From positions 806,001 through 870,000 of the forward strand of contig NZ_JACHIF010000001.1 in NCBI RefSeq assembly GCF_014203045.1: a stretch of DNA of 64,000 nucleotides. Reading direction: 5' to 3'. Source of the DNA: Prosthecobacter dejongeii (lineage in GTDB: Bacteria; Verrucomicrobiota; Verrucomicrobiia; Verrucomicrobiales; Verrucomicrobiaceae). Shown here one piece after another: positions 8,740 through 17,924 of this stretch (positions within the stretch are counted from its first letter, which is position 1; each line of letters begins with the position of its first letter). The notes below the pieces were generated by a model. The model saw nothing but the letters and a program-made list of their open reading frames with translations, was not told the origin of the DNA and ran no database searches. The position numbers were made by a program, and so were the translations under genes.

Positions 8740-9948
8740 TTATTCTTCCGCAGGACCCCATTTCGGAAACGGATCGGGGAATCGGCTCCAGGCCGCAGGC
8801 CCTCCAGCGTATTCCTCATCCGTCAATAGACAGGCATCAAAATTTGCACGCAGGGAATCCTGATCCATGTGACGGCCGATGATGACGATCTCCTGTCGGC
8901 GATCGCCATACGGGTCACGGCTGTTTGCCTGGATCTCCTGGAGGCTCACCGCATCCTGCGGCCATTCAGCCTGATCCACGGCCGACCAGAAAAAGCCAAG
9001 GGCGCGGGTGTCACGCAAGACGCCCGCTTGAGAAACAAAACCCGCCAGTTCCATGCGAGTGGCTAACCAAAAGAGACCTTTCGCCCTCACCACGCCTTCC
9101 CAGGAGGCCTTGAGGTGGGCCTGAAAACGCTCGGGGTGAAAGGGGCGATGAGCCCGGTAAACGAAACTGCTGATGCCATACTCCTCAGTCTCAGGCGTGT
9201 GGCCTTGGAGGCTGTCCAGCCAGCCCTGGCTTTCTTCCGCCTCCTGCATGTCAAAGAGACCTGTGTGCATCACTGTTTCTAAGGGCACCTCAGAGTGCTG
9301 GGTGAGGTGGACTTTTGCCTTGGGATTGAGGGCGTGGATGATGCCCTGGATCTCCTTCACTTCTTCAGGTGCCACGCAGTCGGTCTTGTTGATGAGGATG
9401 ACGTTGGCGAATTCGATCTGGTCCGTCAGCAGGTGGGCTAGGGTGCGCCCGTCTTCCTCACTCATGCCTTGGCCTCGGTCTTGGAGGTCTTCGGTGCTGT
9501 GGTAGTCTTCCAAAAAATTCCGGGCATCCACCACGGTAACCATCGTGTCCAGTTGCGCTAAATCGGAAAGGGAGTGCCCCGCCTCATCTTCAAAGGTGAA
9601 GGTCTCCGCCACAGGCATGGGCTCTGAGACGCCCGTGGACTCGATCACCAGCGCATCGAAGCGACCTTCGCGGGCCAATTTACCCACCTCCAGCATCAGG
9701 TCTTCACGCAGGGTGCAGCAAATGCAGCCGTTGCTCATTTCCACCATCTTTTCTTCGGTGCGGCTGAGCTTTGCATCACCGGATTTCACCAACTGGGCAT
9801 CCACATTCACCTCGCTCATGTCATTCACAATCACCGCCACTTTGCGGCCTTCACGATTCCGCAAGATGTGGTTCAGAAGCGTGGTCTTTCCGGCACCGAG
9901 AAAGCCGGAAAGAACGGTGACAGGAAGACGTGAAGGAGGAGCGATCAT
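8740..9948 (-). CDS. COG0523 (CobW/ZigA/YciC-type) metallochaperone GTPase
   Basis: COG0523 G3E GTPases deliver zinc or other metals to target proteins, often under zinc shortage. The 402-residue product has Walker [13 protein letters not shown], the metal-binding CICC motif ([11 protein letters not shown]), a switch ESTGVSEP, the guanine motif NKTD, and a CobW C-terminal domain (about 290-390) containing [12 protein letters not shown] 9948 is preferred: longer frames read through a palindrome at 9958-9986 that looks like an operator. The Ser/Glu pattern and the palindrome fit a Zur-regulated zinc protein, but the metal is an inference. Confidence 0.92.
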   Translation of the reverse strand: MIAPPSRLPVTVLSGFLGAGKTTLLNHILRNREGRKVAVIVNDMSEVNVDAQLVKSGDAKLSRTEEKMVEMSNGCICCTLREDLMLEVGKLAREGRFDALVIESTGVSEPMPVAETFTFEDEAGHSLSDLAQLDTMVTVVDARNFLEDYHSTEDLQDRGQGMSEEDGRTLAHLLTDQIEFANVILINKTDCVAPEEVKEIQGIIHALNPKAKVHLTQHSEVPLETVMHTGLFDMQEAEESQGWLDSLQGHTPETEEYGISSFVYRAHRPFHPERFQAHLKASWEGVVRAKGLFWLATRMELAGFVSQAGVLRDTRALGFFWSAVDQAEWPQDAVSLQEIQANSRDPYGDRRQEIVIIGRHMDQDSLRANFDACLLTDEEYAGGPAAWSRFPDPFPKWGPAEE

Positions 9949-9957
9949 TAAAGCAAG

Positions 9958-9986
9958 TAAGTTGCATTTATTTAAAGCGCAACTTA
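9958..9986 (-). promoter_or_regulatory. palindromic operator candidate upstream of the COG0523 gene
   Basis: TAAGTTGC (9958-9965) and GCAACTTA (9979-9986) are perfect 8-base inverted arms with a 13-base AT-rich spacer, 9 bases before the start codon. A second partial half-site (GCAA-CTTAT-TTGC) overlaps the right arm. COG0523 genes are commonly zinc-repressed, so a Zur-like site is plausible. The sequence does not match a Zur consensus I know. Confidence 0.5.
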
Positions 9987-10177
9987 TTTGCATATAGAAC
10001 CCACAAAATGTAAGGTGCGTCTCGGGTAGTGAGCGCGACATGTTGTTCGATCCCTAAAGGAGCAGATGGCCCAGAACGGAAGTTTCCTTCACAGCGGTCT
10101 AAAATCTTCTAAGCGGTTTATTTTGTGCAGTAACCGTCGTGTCTCAAAGAGGCTATAACTCGTTAAGTATCCATCGT

Positions 10178-12154
10178 ATGCGCCTTCCCGTTTTCCTCAC
10201 TTGTCTGGGTCTGTTGTCATCCACCGCGCTCGCCGAGCCGACCTCCGTGGAGCTCATCCTGGACTGCTCCGGCTCCATGTGGAACAAGCTCAGCGACGGG
10301 CGTTACCGCATTGATGCGGCGAAGCAGGTGCTCAGTGAATTTATCGCCACGGCGCCTGAAAAGGAAGATCTGCACATCGGTCTGCGACTCTATGGTTCCA
10401 AAGTGTCTCACCGTGAACCCGGGGCCTGTGAGGACACCGCCCTAGTCGTCCCCATCGAAGGTTTTCAGCGAGGTGAAATGCTGAAGCTGGTCAAAGAAGC
10501 CCGCGCCATCGGGGCCACACCGCTGGCCATCTCGCTGAATGCGGCGGCTGAGGATTTCACAAAACCGGGTAAGAAACAGGTCATCGTTTTTACCGATGGC
10601 GAAGAATCCTGCGGAGGCGATGTGACCGCAGCCTTGGCCAAACTGAAGTCCGAGGGCATTGATGCCGATGTGCGCATCATTGGCATCGGCCTGCCGAAAG
10701 GGGTGGCGGCGCGGTTTGCCGTCCTGGCCCCGATTGAAAACGCGGACAGCGTGCTGAAGCTGGCCGAGGCGCTCAAAAACGCTACCGCCACCACTGTCGC
10801 CATCCCTGCCGCTCCGCCAAAGGTGGAAAAGCTGAAGGTCACCGTGCGGGTCATGAAGAACGGGGAGCCGCTGGCGGAGGGTGACATCAGCCTCACCGGG
10901 GGAGACAAAACGCCCAATAAATTGACGAAGGGCGAGGAGCCCGGCACCTGGACAGGCGAGCTGCCGCCCGGGATCTACACAGCGAAGGTCGCCCCAGCCG
11001 GGCGCACATTCACGGACCTGGGCGTGGCGCGCTCAGCGGACAATACCTTCGTGCTGGATGTGACAGAACTGCCCAAGGTCACGATCGAAATTCCCAATGA
11101 AGAGATCACCGTGTTGCAGGAGTTTGCCCTGATGTTCTCGGGGGCCAATGGCATCGGTGACCAACACATCGTCATCGCTCCAGCAGACGCACCCGATTCC
11201 GCCGTGCCCAATCTGCGAGATGCGATTGGAAAAGAGGCCACGATGGCCATCATCGCCCCGGACCTGCCGGGCATGTATGAGGCGCGTTTCACCCAACGCG
11301 GGGCGAATGGGTCCAACGTGATTTGTGGCCGATCTAAACCCTTCGAGGTCAAAGTGCCGCAGGTCACGCTGGAAGTACCCGCCACCGTGACCTCCAGCAC
11401 CCCGATGACGGTCAAATTCAAAGCCCCCGTTCAGAACAACGACTGGATCGGCTGGGTGAAAGCAGGCGCTGAAGATGGCGAATACCAAATTTACACACGC
11501 CCCACGGCCAACAGTGACAGCGTGCAGATGAATGCCCCGGCGGAACCTGGTGACTATGAAATGCGCTATGCCAACGAGGGCAGCATCAAGCCCTTCGCTC
11601 GCAAAGCCTTCAAGGTGGAGGCAGCCACACTGGGCCTGGAAGCTCCTGAAACCGTCATGGCCGGGTCCATGGTAGCCATCGGCTGGAAAGCCCCGGCTGT
11701 TGGGAATCTCTACATTTCCATCGTCGAAAAAACAGCACAGCCCGGTGCCTACAATGACTACCGCCGACTGGATGGCGGGGAGAATCCGCTGAAAATTCTG
11801 GCCCCGCGCAAGACTGGCGAAATGGAGATCCGGATCACTGAGGAGCAGCAAAACAAAGTGATATTTAGCCGGCCCATCAAACTCACGGCTATGCAGGCCA
11901 CGCTCAAAGGCCCGACCGAAGTGGCCAAGGATTCACCCATTAACATCGCCTGGACAGGTCCTGCTGGCGCAGGAGACTTTGTCACCATCACCAAGGTCGG
12001 CGCGCCAGAGTCCGAATACCTCGACTATGCCTACGTCGTGGATGCTCCTGCCATGGTCGAGATCAAGGCCCCTGAAGAAGCCGGAGATTACGAGCTGCGC
12101 TACACCACCCAGGAAAACGAGGTGATCGCCCGACAGCCGATCAAGGTGAAGTGA
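10178..12154 (+). CDS. secreted von Willebrand factor A-domain protein
   Basis: A signal peptide (MRLPVFLTCLGLLSSTALA, cleaved near residue 19) precedes a VWA domain at about 22-200. The metal-ion-dependent adhesion site is complete: DCSGS, a Thr in ATPLAIS, and an Asp in FTDGEE. The rest, to residue 658, is a chain of beta-sandwich-like repeats of about 90 residues. Three of these near the end share the pattern of a GS/SP, then I.W..P, then Y..., then GDYE.RY. Such proteins bind ligands or assemble envelope complexes outside the cytoplasm. ATG 10178 is chosen because it opens the signal peptide. The vapBC operon follows on the same strand but has its own promoter. Confidence 0.85.
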   Translation: MRLPVFLTCLGLLSSTALAEPTSVELILDCSGSMWNKLSDGRYRIDAAKQVLSEFIATAPEKEDLHIGLRLYGSKVSHREPGACEDTALVVPIEGFQRGEMLKLVKEARAIGATPLAISLNAAAEDFTKPGKKQVIVFTDGEESCGGDVTAALAKLKSEGIDADVRIIGIGLPKGVAARFAVLAPIENADSVLKLAEALKNATATTVAIPAAPPKVEKLKVTVRVMKNGEPLAEGDISLTGGDKTPNKLTKGEEPGTWTGELPPGIYTAKVAPAGRTFTDLGVARSADNTFVLDVTELPKVTIEIPNEEITVLQEFALMFSGANGIGDQHIVIAPADAPDSAVPNLRDAIGKEATMAIIAPDLPGMYEARFTQRGANGSNVICGRSKPFEVKVPQVTLEVPATVTSSTPMTVKFKAPVQNNDWIGWVKAGAEDGEYQIYTRPTANSDSVQMNAPAEPGDYEMRYANEGSIKPFARKAFKVEAATLGLEAPETVMAGSMVAIGWKAPAVGNLYISIVEKTAQPGAYNDYRRLDGGENPLKILAPRKTGEMEIRITEEQQNKVIFSRPIKLTAMQATLKGPTEVAKDSPINIAWTGPAGAGDFVTITKVGAPESEYLDYAYVVDAPAMVEIKAPEEAGDYELRYTTQENEVIARQPIKVK

Positions 12155-12170
12155 TGGCGCATAACGGGAG

Positions 12171-12206
12171 GCTTGATCTGATGCTACCAGATGGTATAGA
12201 TCAAGC
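12171..12206 (+). promoter_or_regulatory. vapBC promoter/operator with nested inverted repeats, probably leaderless
   Basis: GCTTGATCT (12171-12179) and AGATCAAGC (12198-12206) form a perfect 9-base inverted repeat that ends at the base before the vapB ATG. Inside it, TACCA-GA-TGGTA forms a second one. A -35-like TTGATC (12173-12178) and a -10-like TATAGA (12195-12200), 16 bases apart, both lie within the repeat. Transcription would then start at or beside the A of the ATG. This fits the known autoregulation of VapBC operons by promoter binding. Confidence 0.65.
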
Positions 12207-12446
12207 ATGACCGCCATCGCCAAAGTTTTTCAAAACGGGCGCAGCCAGGCCGTGCGACTGCCCAAGGAGTTTCGTGTCAAAGGCCCTGAGGTTTATATCC
12301 GCCACACTCCCGAAGGCATTTTGATCAGTGAACGCGATCCTTGGGATCGTATGGAAGAAGGCTGCCAGCAGCTTTCGGATGAGTTTCTGAAAGCCGTCGA
12401 AAAGCGTGAGAAAAAGCCGCCTCAGAAACGCAAAGGGTCTGACTGA
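12207..12446 (+). CDS. vapB: VapB-type antitoxin (AbrB/MazE fold)
   Basis: The 79-residue protein has the AbrB-like DNA-binding core [19 protein letters not shown] at its N-terminus, the hallmark of VapB antitoxins. A charged C-terminal tail ([15 protein letters not shown]) would wrap the toxin. It binds its own promoter in known systems, and a nested palindrome abuts the start codon here. Its stop is 2 bases before vapC. Confidence 0.9.
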   Translation: MTAIAKVFQNGRSQAVRLPKEFRVKGPEVYIRHTPEGILISERDPWDRMEEGCQQLSDEFLKAVEKREKKPPQKRKGSD

Positions 12447-12448
12447 AG

Positions 12449-12913
12449 ATGATCTACTTGCTTGATACAGACATCCTCATTCACATGATGCGAGGACTGA
12501 AGATCAGGGTCGCCAGGACGGAGGCTCAGAAGCTGCGTGTGCAGCAGGCGCGAAACATTCTTTCAGCTTGCCGGGCACAGTCCAAGGCCGGGCATACGGT
12601 AGCTTGTTCAGCCATCACTCTGGCAGAGCTGGAGTTTGGCGCTCGCAATAGCCTGGACTATGAGCAGGAGGCCGCCGCCACCCGGCTGGCGATGTCTGCC
12701 TTTCATGCGTTTGACTGGACAGTGGAGGGCTGTGTGGAGGCTTATGGCTTCATCCGCCATCACTTGGAATCCAAAGGAAAAAACATTGGTGAAAATGACC
12801 AGCTCATTGCCGCCCATGCCATGGCATTAAAAGCTGTGCTGGTGACGAACAACACCCGTGAATTCACTCGCATTCCTGGACTGAAGGTGGAGAACTGGAC
12901 GGCCTCCTCCTAA
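12449..12913 (+). CDS. vapC: VapC-type PIN-domain ribonuclease toxin
   Basis: VapC toxins cleave RNA (commonly initiator tRNA or rRNA) when not held by VapB. The 154 residues show the PIN acidic residues: LDTDIL at the N-terminus, AELEFG near 55-60, ENDQLIAAHA near 125, and the terminal NNTREFTRIPGLKVENW block. It is translationally linked to vapB (2-base gap), and its stop is 8 bases before the first nucleotidyltransferase gene. Confidence 0.92.
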   Translation: MIYLLDTDILIHMMRGLKIRVARTEAQKLRVQQARNILSACRAQSKAGHTVACSAITLAELEFGARNSLDYEQEAAATRLAMSAFHAFDWTVEGCVEAYGFIRHHLESKGKNIGENDQLIAAHAMALKAVLVTNNTREFTRIPGLKVENWTASS

Positions 12914-12921
12914 GTTTATTC

Positions 12922-13842
12922 ATGTCTCATCAACCCCAAAACATCCACGCTGGCACGCAGGTGGTCACGCTCATCAGCGTGCATGGCAGCAATCATGCCC
13001 TGGTACATCCGCGTGGGGCCGTGGGCATTGTAACAAGGACTCCCTGTGGTGAGGAGCAGCGTTACCTCGTGCGTTTTCCTGATGGCTTTGAAGCCGCTTT
13101 GCTGCCTAACGAGATGGAGGTGCTGAAGCTTTTCAAAGATCGCCTCGAGGGTGCCTCCAATAGCCTGCAAAACTTTGCGCTAGAGGATCATGTCATCTAC
13201 CGCTGCATCGTCGGTTCTCGGGCTTATGGCCTGGAGACGGAGACTTCGGACACAGATTTGCGCGGCATCTACCTCGCCCCGGCAGATCTGCACTGGTCGC
13301 TTTATGGTGCACCCGAGCAGTTTGAGGACAACGAACAGCAGGCCTGCTACTGGGAGCTGCAGAAGTTTCTCACCATGGCCCTGAAAGCCAACCCCAACAT
13401 CCTTGAGTGCCTGTATTCGCCGCTGGTGGAAAAGGCCACGCCCATTGCTCAGGAGCTGCTGGCGATTCGGGACAAGTTCCTCTCCCAGATGATCTTCCAG
13501 ACCTTCAACGGTTATGCCCTCAGTCAGTTCAAAAAGATTGAGCAGGACCTGCGCAATCAGGGGCAGGTGCGCTGGAAGCACGCCATGCACCTCCTCCGCC
13601 TCCTCATGAGCGGAGCGGGGGCGGTACGCGAAGGCCGCGTGCCCGTGCATGTGGGCGAGCGCCGCGAGGAACTGCTGGCCGTGAAGCGCGGTGAACTCAC
13701 CTGGGAGCAGGTGGATGCCTGGCGGCAGCGCCTGCACCGCGAATTCGAACAAGCCCTGGCCGAAACCAAGCTGCCCGAAAGACCGGACTATGAAGCGGCT
13801 AACCAAATATTAATTTTGGCGCGGCGCTCCAAAGCGGCCTAA
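12922..13842 (+). CDS. COG3541-type nucleotidyltransferase (first of two)
   Basis: The 306-residue protein has a small beta-rich N-terminal segment (about 1-75) followed by a polymerase-beta-type nucleotidyltransferase core. The signature VGSRAYGLETETSDTDLRG at about 95-113 has the Gly-Ser and two Asp residues needed for metal binding. LKANPNILECLYSP and a helical C-terminal half are typical of COG3541. The substrate is unknown in this family. It lies 8 bases after vapC and 13 bases before a second, divergent member, so the four genes may be co-transcribed. Confidence 0.8.
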   Translation: MSHQPQNIHAGTQVVTLISVHGSNHALVHPRGAVGIVTRTPCGEEQRYLVRFPDGFEAALLPNEMEVLKLFKDRLEGASNSLQNFALEDHVIYRCIVGSRAYGLETETSDTDLRGIYLAPADLHWSLYGAPEQFEDNEQQACYWELQKFLTMALKANPNILECLYSPLVEKATPIAQELLAIRDKFLSQMIFQTFNGYALSQFKKIEQDLRNQGQVRWKHAMHLLRLLMSGAGAVREGRVPVHVGERREELLAVKRGELTWEQVDAWRQRLHREFEQALAETKLPERPDYEAANQILILARRSKAA

Positions 13843-13855
13843 CCATCCATTCTTT

Positions 13856-14641
13856 ATGACACCTTCCATCGCAGCCACGGTCCAAGACCCTCGCCTTCAG
13901 CGCATCACCACGGCGCAGCCTTATCCCTTGCTGTTTGCGACCATTAGCGGAGCGCACTTGTATGGCTTTCCGTCTCCGGATTCAGATGTGGATCTGCGAG
14001 GCGCGCATGTGCTGCCGCTCAGGCAGGTACTGGGACTGGATGCCCGGCATGAGACGGTGGAGGATTCCCGCATCATTGAGGGGCTGGAGATGGACATCGT
14101 CAGCCATGATGTGAAGAAGTTCTTCAACCTACTGCTGAAGAAAAACGGCTATGTGCTGGAGCAGCTTTATTCGCCGCTGATCGTGCAGACGACTCCGGAA
14201 CATGCGGAGCTAAAGGAGATCGCCAAGGGCTGCATCACCCGTCATCATTCGCATCACTACCTGGGTTTTGTACACACGCAGTGGGAGCTGTTTTTGAAAG
14301 AATCGCCGCATCGGGTGAAGCCGCTGCTATATGTCTATCGTGTGCTGCTGACGGGCATCTGGATGATGCGCACGGGCGAGGTGGAGGCGAATCTGGTGAC
14401 GCTGAATGAGACCTTTCGCCTGCCGTATGTGGATGACCTCATCGCCCGCAAGCTGGCCGGGCCTGAACAGGGCACGCTGGACGATGCAGACCTGGCTTTT
14501 CACCAGAGCGAGTTTGAGCGCCTGAGGGCCATGCTACAGGCCGCGCATGAGGCGAGCACGCTGCGGGAGCTACCCGAGGATGCAGCTCGTTCTGGCATCA
14601 ATGACCTGCTCATCCGCGTGCGGCTGGCTCAGGGAATCTGA
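13856..14641 (+). CDS. COG3541-type nucleotidyltransferase (second of two)
   Basis: The 261-residue protein shares the layout of its upstream neighbour without that gene's N-terminal extension. It has SGAHLYGFPSPDSDVDLRG at about 31-49 as the catalytic core, a third acidic residue in EMDIVSHDVKKF, and NGYVLEQLYSPL. The neighbour has GSRAYG where this one has SGAHLYG, so the pair is diverged rather than freshly duplicated. A DNA or RNA end-processing role has been suggested for relatives; nothing here shows the substrate. Its 3' end overlaps the convergent TIGR03790 gene by 13 bases. Confidence 0.78.
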   Translation: MTPSIAATVQDPRLQRITTAQPYPLLFATISGAHLYGFPSPDSDVDLRGAHVLPLRQVLGLDARHETVEDSRIIEGLEMDIVSHDVKKFFNLLLKKNGYVLEQLYSPLIVQTTPEHAELKEIAKGCITRHHSHHYLGFVHTQWELFLKESPHRVKPLLYVYRVLLTGIWMMRTGEVEANLVTLNETFRLPYVDDLIARKLAGPEQGTLDDADLAFHQSEFERLRAMLQAAHEASTLRELPEDAARSGINDLLIRVRLAQGI

Positions 14642-16230
14642 CTGTGAATGAGCCGGGCGGCTTGGCTGGCCGGCACATCCTTTTGGTTAGGATCATCCAG
14701 CATCTTTTGCAGGGTGGCCTTGGCCTCAGCCGGACGGTTTTCATCCAGATACAGACGGGCCTGATATAGATGCGCGCGGGCTTTGTCAGAGGCGATGACG
14801 TAGAGGCTGAGGGCGTGCTCCAGCAGGTCAATGGCTTCGTTGTTCTTGCCTTCGCTGGCGGAGAGCAGGGAGGTGAGTTCCAGCAGGTGCGGTTTGCTGC
14901 GTGTTTCGGCGAGGGTGGTCAGGGCCTGCTTCAGTTCCCGGCTATCCTCACCCGGATGTCGGGTGGAGGTGCCCTGATACAAAGCGTAGTCGCGGTCGCG
15001 TCCATCGCCCATGCTGGAGCCAGCGCCGCGTGCATAGGGACGGTAGAGAGGATCGCCACAGACGACGTTCATCCAGGAGAGCACGGGGGTGGCATTCCAG
15101 GCCGCCTCCGCCAGTGTGTAGCCTTCCAGCAGGCGCTGGTTGAGCACATCAAAGTGGACCGTGAGGCTGAGGTAGGGCTCAAACACATTTCCCAGGGCAG
15201 CGGCGGCCCCCTGGCGCAGCAGCGGACCTACCCAGTGCCGATCTGGCGCACGCAGGGCAGCCCCACTGAAGGAGTGCAAATGACAGGCGATGGCCCCGGT
15301 CTGAAATTTGAATGAGGGACTGGCGATAGCCCCGCTGGCGTGGGTGGTATACCAGCCAAAATAAAAGGCGGTATCCGGCAGGGGCCAGTGGTCTGGCAGC
15401 ACGGCCTCCGCCTTGTCCACATAAACGGGGATGCCCTTTTGGCGAAAGAGGATGGCGCTGCGGTTTAGCCAGTCTTCACCTTCCTGATAGGCTCCAGTTT
15501 TCTGAGCCAGGTCAATCACGGCGCGCCCACGAAGCCCGTGTTCTTCAGCGCTAAGGGCGTCATCAATCATGCGTTTCACAGTGTCTGCATCCGGCCCATC
15601 TAGCCGCCCCACCAGCAGCAGCCCCGGTGTGCCCTGGAACATTTGGAAGCGCATGTCCTGCTTGAAGTAAGGATTACGCAAAGCACCCGCGATGGGCTGG
15701 CGCGGCAGGCCTAGCAGGGCCAGTTCGCTATCCACGCTGGCTTCATCTTCCTGCGTGTTCTTGGGGTTTTGCGCATCGCGCTGAATTTGAAACGGGATGC
15801 CGCGCATCAGCACCACCACGCGCACGGCAGACTCGGCCACCGTCATGGCAGGCATGGACTTGCCCGTGACCGGATCTTTTAACTCTTGCTGGCCCAGCCG
15901 CCACCAGCCCCGACGCACGAAGGCCTCGAACAAAGGTTTGCGCAAAAGTTCGTTATACTCCTGGCGGGTCATGGAGTCCGTCATGGGGCAATCGAGACCG
16001 ATGACACGGTCCGCAGGGATGCCACGCTTTTGGGCGTAGTATTCAGCCAGTTCCTGAGACTGGGCGAAGTCGGGATTGTAAATGACCACGGTTTCACCGC
16101 TGAGATCCAAAGCTGGCGGGGGCTCCTGAGCCCGCAGAGGACTGGCGAAGAGAGTAAGTAGGGCTAGGCCGTGCACGATCGTCTGTCTAAAGCAGCCTAA
16201 CCCAAGGGATGATGGTCTGGAGGTGGCCAT
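14629..16230 (-). CDS. TIGR03790 family secreted protein with C-terminal TPR-like repeats
   Basis: A signal peptide (about 1-35) is followed by a TIGR03790 domain, recognised from VVIYNPDFAQSQELAEYYAQ, IPADRVIGLDCP and RGIPFQIQ. This family is found mostly in Planctomycetes and Verrucomicrobia and has no known function. The last 100 residues are helical and resemble TPR units (NNEAIDLLEHALSLY, ENRPAEAKATLQKML). ATG 16230 is preferred; a GTG two codons earlier overlaps the upstream stop. It follows the MBL hydrolase gene directly, which suggests co-transcription. Confidence 0.82.
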   Translation of the reverse strand: MATSRPSSLGLGCFRQTIVHGLALLTLFASPLRAQEPPPALDLSGETVVIYNPDFAQSQELAEYYAQKRGIPADRVIGLDCPMTDSMTRQEYNELLRKPLFEAFVRRGWWRLGQQELKDPVTGKSMPAMTVAESAVRVVVLMRGIPFQIQRDAQNPKNTQEDEASVDSELALLGLPRQPIAGALRNPYFKQDMRFQMFQGTPGLLLVGRLDGPDADTVKRMIDDALSAEEHGLRGRAVIDLAQKTGAYQEGEDWLNRSAILFRQKGIPVYVDKAEAVLPDHWPLPDTAFYFGWYTTHASGAIASPSFKFQTGAIACHLHSFSGAALRAPDRHWVGPLLRQGAAAALGNVFEPYLSLTVHFDVLNQRLLEGYTLAEAAWNATPVLSWMNVVCGDPLYRPYARGAGSSMGDGRDRDYALYQGTSTRHPGEDSRELKQALTTLAETRSKPHLLELTSLLSASEGKNNEAIDLLEHALSLYVIASDKARAHLYQARLYLDENRPAEAKATLQKMLDDPNQKDVPASQAARLIHSQIP

Positions 16231-16232
16231 GA

Positions 16233-17021
16233 TCACAGATCCCAGTGCAGTTCCAGCCCATCATAGGCGATTTTGACTCCCTCGGGCAGGAGGGGTTCAG
16301 CCCGCGAGTGCATGACCTCGCATTGCAAGTGGGTGAGAAAGGTGCGCCGAGGGCGGATCTGCGCCTGCACGGCCAGGGCCTCGGCCACGCTCATGTGCGT
16401 GGGGTGCTCCGTGTAACGCAGGGCATCCACAATGAGAGTATCCACGCCTCCCATGGCGGCAAGGGCCTCGGGCTGGATGATCTTGGCATCAGGGATATAG
16501 GCACAGAGTTTGCGCTCTTGCCGGGTAAAAAGGTAGCCCACGGTCTCTACTTTGCCATGCAGCACAGGCAGGGGTGTCACCAGCGTTTCACCCAAGTGAA
16601 AGGGGCCATGAATGGGTTTCGGGAAAGGTTTGAGATAACCACGATAGCGGTTCTCCCCATTGAAGGCGTACTCAAACATGCGCTCCAGCACGGCGAGGCA
16701 GGAGGGCATGGCATAGATGGGCATGAATTGATCTGCCGGGATGGTGAAGCGGCGCAACTCGTCAAAGCCCGTGAGGTGATCCATGTGCGGGTGCGTGAAG
16801 AGGGCCGCATCCAGGTGGCGGATGCCTGCGCGCAGGCACTGGGTGCGGAGGTCTGGCGGCGTGTCCACGATCGAGCTCATCTCCGGCGTGCGCAGCCAGA
16901 TGCTGGAGCGTAGGCGGTTATCCCGGGGATCCGTGCTGTGGCAGGTCTCACAGTCACAGCCGATCATCGGGATGCCGACGGAGGTGCCGGTGCCGAGGAA
17001 GGTGAGCGAGAATTCAGACAT
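16233..17021 (-). CDS. MBL-fold metallohydrolase (PhnP-like)
   Basis: The 262-residue protein has the metallo-beta-lactamase signature THPHMDHLTGFDELR (HxHxDH), an N-terminal TFLGTGTSVGIPMIGCDCETC and late His residues in PVLHGK and THLQCE. The CxC...C cluster near residues 19-24 matches the structural zinc site of PhnP-type phosphodiesterases. It probably hydrolyses a cyclic or linear phosphodiester in the cytoplasm. ATG 17021 starts the conserved MSEFSLTFLG; no signal peptide. Confidence 0.85.
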   Translation of the reverse strand: MSEFSLTFLGTGTSVGIPMIGCDCETCHSTDPRDNRLRSSIWLRTPEMSSIVDTPPDLRTQCLRAGIRHLDAALFTHPHMDHLTGFDELRRFTIPADQFMPIYAMPSCLAVLERMFEYAFNGENRYRGYLKPFPKPIHGPFHLGETLVTPLPVLHGKVETVGYLFTRQERKLCAYIPDAKIIQPEALAAMGGVDTLIVDALRYTEHPTHMSVAEALAVQAQIRPRRTFLTHLQCEVMHSRAEPLLPEGVKIAYDGLELHWDL

Positions 17022-17120
17022 GTGAGAGAGGTATAGCTGCAAAGAGGCCCATGGAACGCAAAGAATTCAGGCAGGTGTTTTTTGCCTTGCCTGTGTTCTT
17101 TTACGGCTATGGAAGGAAGC

Positions 17121-17924
17121 ATGACAGAAAGTTATCTCCAGCGTTTCGGCGGTATTGGCCGTCTCTACGGCGTGCAGGCCCTGCCACGGCTGCATGGCGC
17201 ACGTGTGGCGGTGATCGGTGTGGGCGGGGTCGGCTCATGGGTGGTGGAGGCGCTGGCCCGTAGCGGTGTGGGCTCCCTGACGCTGATGGACATGGATGAT
17301 GTCTGCATCACCAATACCAATCGCCAACTGCCCGCGCTGGCGCACACTGTGGGGCACCCGAAAGTGGCGGTGCTGGCCCGGCGTGTGGCGGAAATCACGC
17401 CCGAATGCCAAGTGCTCGCCCAGCCGGAATTTTTCCTGGAAAGCAATGCAGATCGTCTGCTGGCACCGGGTTTCGATGTCCTTGTGGATGCAGTAGATAG
17501 CACTCAGATCAAAGCTCTCATCATCGCCAAAGCGCGGGCGTTGGGCATTCCCGTGGTCGTTTCTGGCAGTGCGGGGGGCCGACGAGATCCCACCCAGGTC
17601 AAGGTGGCTGATCTAGGTCACGCTGGCGGGGACCCGCTGCTGCTGCAACTGCGCCGCTGCCTGCGGGATGTCCATGGTTTTGCCAAAAGCCTTGGCGGAA
17701 AGCCGATGCACTGGGATGTGCCCTGCGTGTATTCCACGGAAAAAGCGGTGTATCCGCAAGCAGATGGCTCCTGCTCCACCGAGCGGGAACAGGGCACAGA
17801 GGGGGGGCTGCGGCTGGACTGCGCAGCGGGTTTCGGCGCGGCCACCTTTGTCACGGGCACCTTTGGTTTTGCGATTGCAGCGGAGGTGCTGCGGATCCTG
17901 CTGGCTGAAAAAGCGGAGGCTTAA
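17121..17924 (+). CDS. tcdA: tRNA threonylcarbamoyladenosine dehydratase TcdA
   Basis: TcdA uses ATP to convert t6A at position 37 of ANN-decoding tRNAs to its cyclic form ct6A. The 267 residues match the family length. The E1-like nucleotide-binding motif GVGGVGSWVVEALARSG lies at about 35-51, followed by MDMDDV, NTNRQ and the VDAVDS segment, then CVYSTEKAVYP. ATG 17121 is chosen because GGAAGG lies 4 bases upstream, one of the few clear ribosome-binding sites in the window, and because it gives the family N-terminus. Its end overlaps the convergent lipoprotein gene by 4 bases. Confidence 0.93.
   Translation: MTESYLQRFGGIGRLYGVQALPRLHGARVAVIGVGGVGSWVVEALARSGVGSLTLMDMDDVCITNTNRQLPALAHTVGHPKVAVLARRVAEITPECQVLAQPEFFLESNADRLLAPGFDVLVDAVDSTQIKALIIAKARALGIPVVVSGSAGGRRDPTQVKVADLGHAGGDPLLLQLRRCLRDVHGFAKSLGGKPMHWDVPCVYSTEKAVYPQADGSCSTEREQGTEGGLRLDCAAGFGAATFVTGTFGFAIAAEVLRILLAEKAEA

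Noticed and set aside
9949-10041. Longer N-terminus for the COG0523 protein
   Set aside because: It would read through the palindrome and adds Cys-rich residues with no family match.
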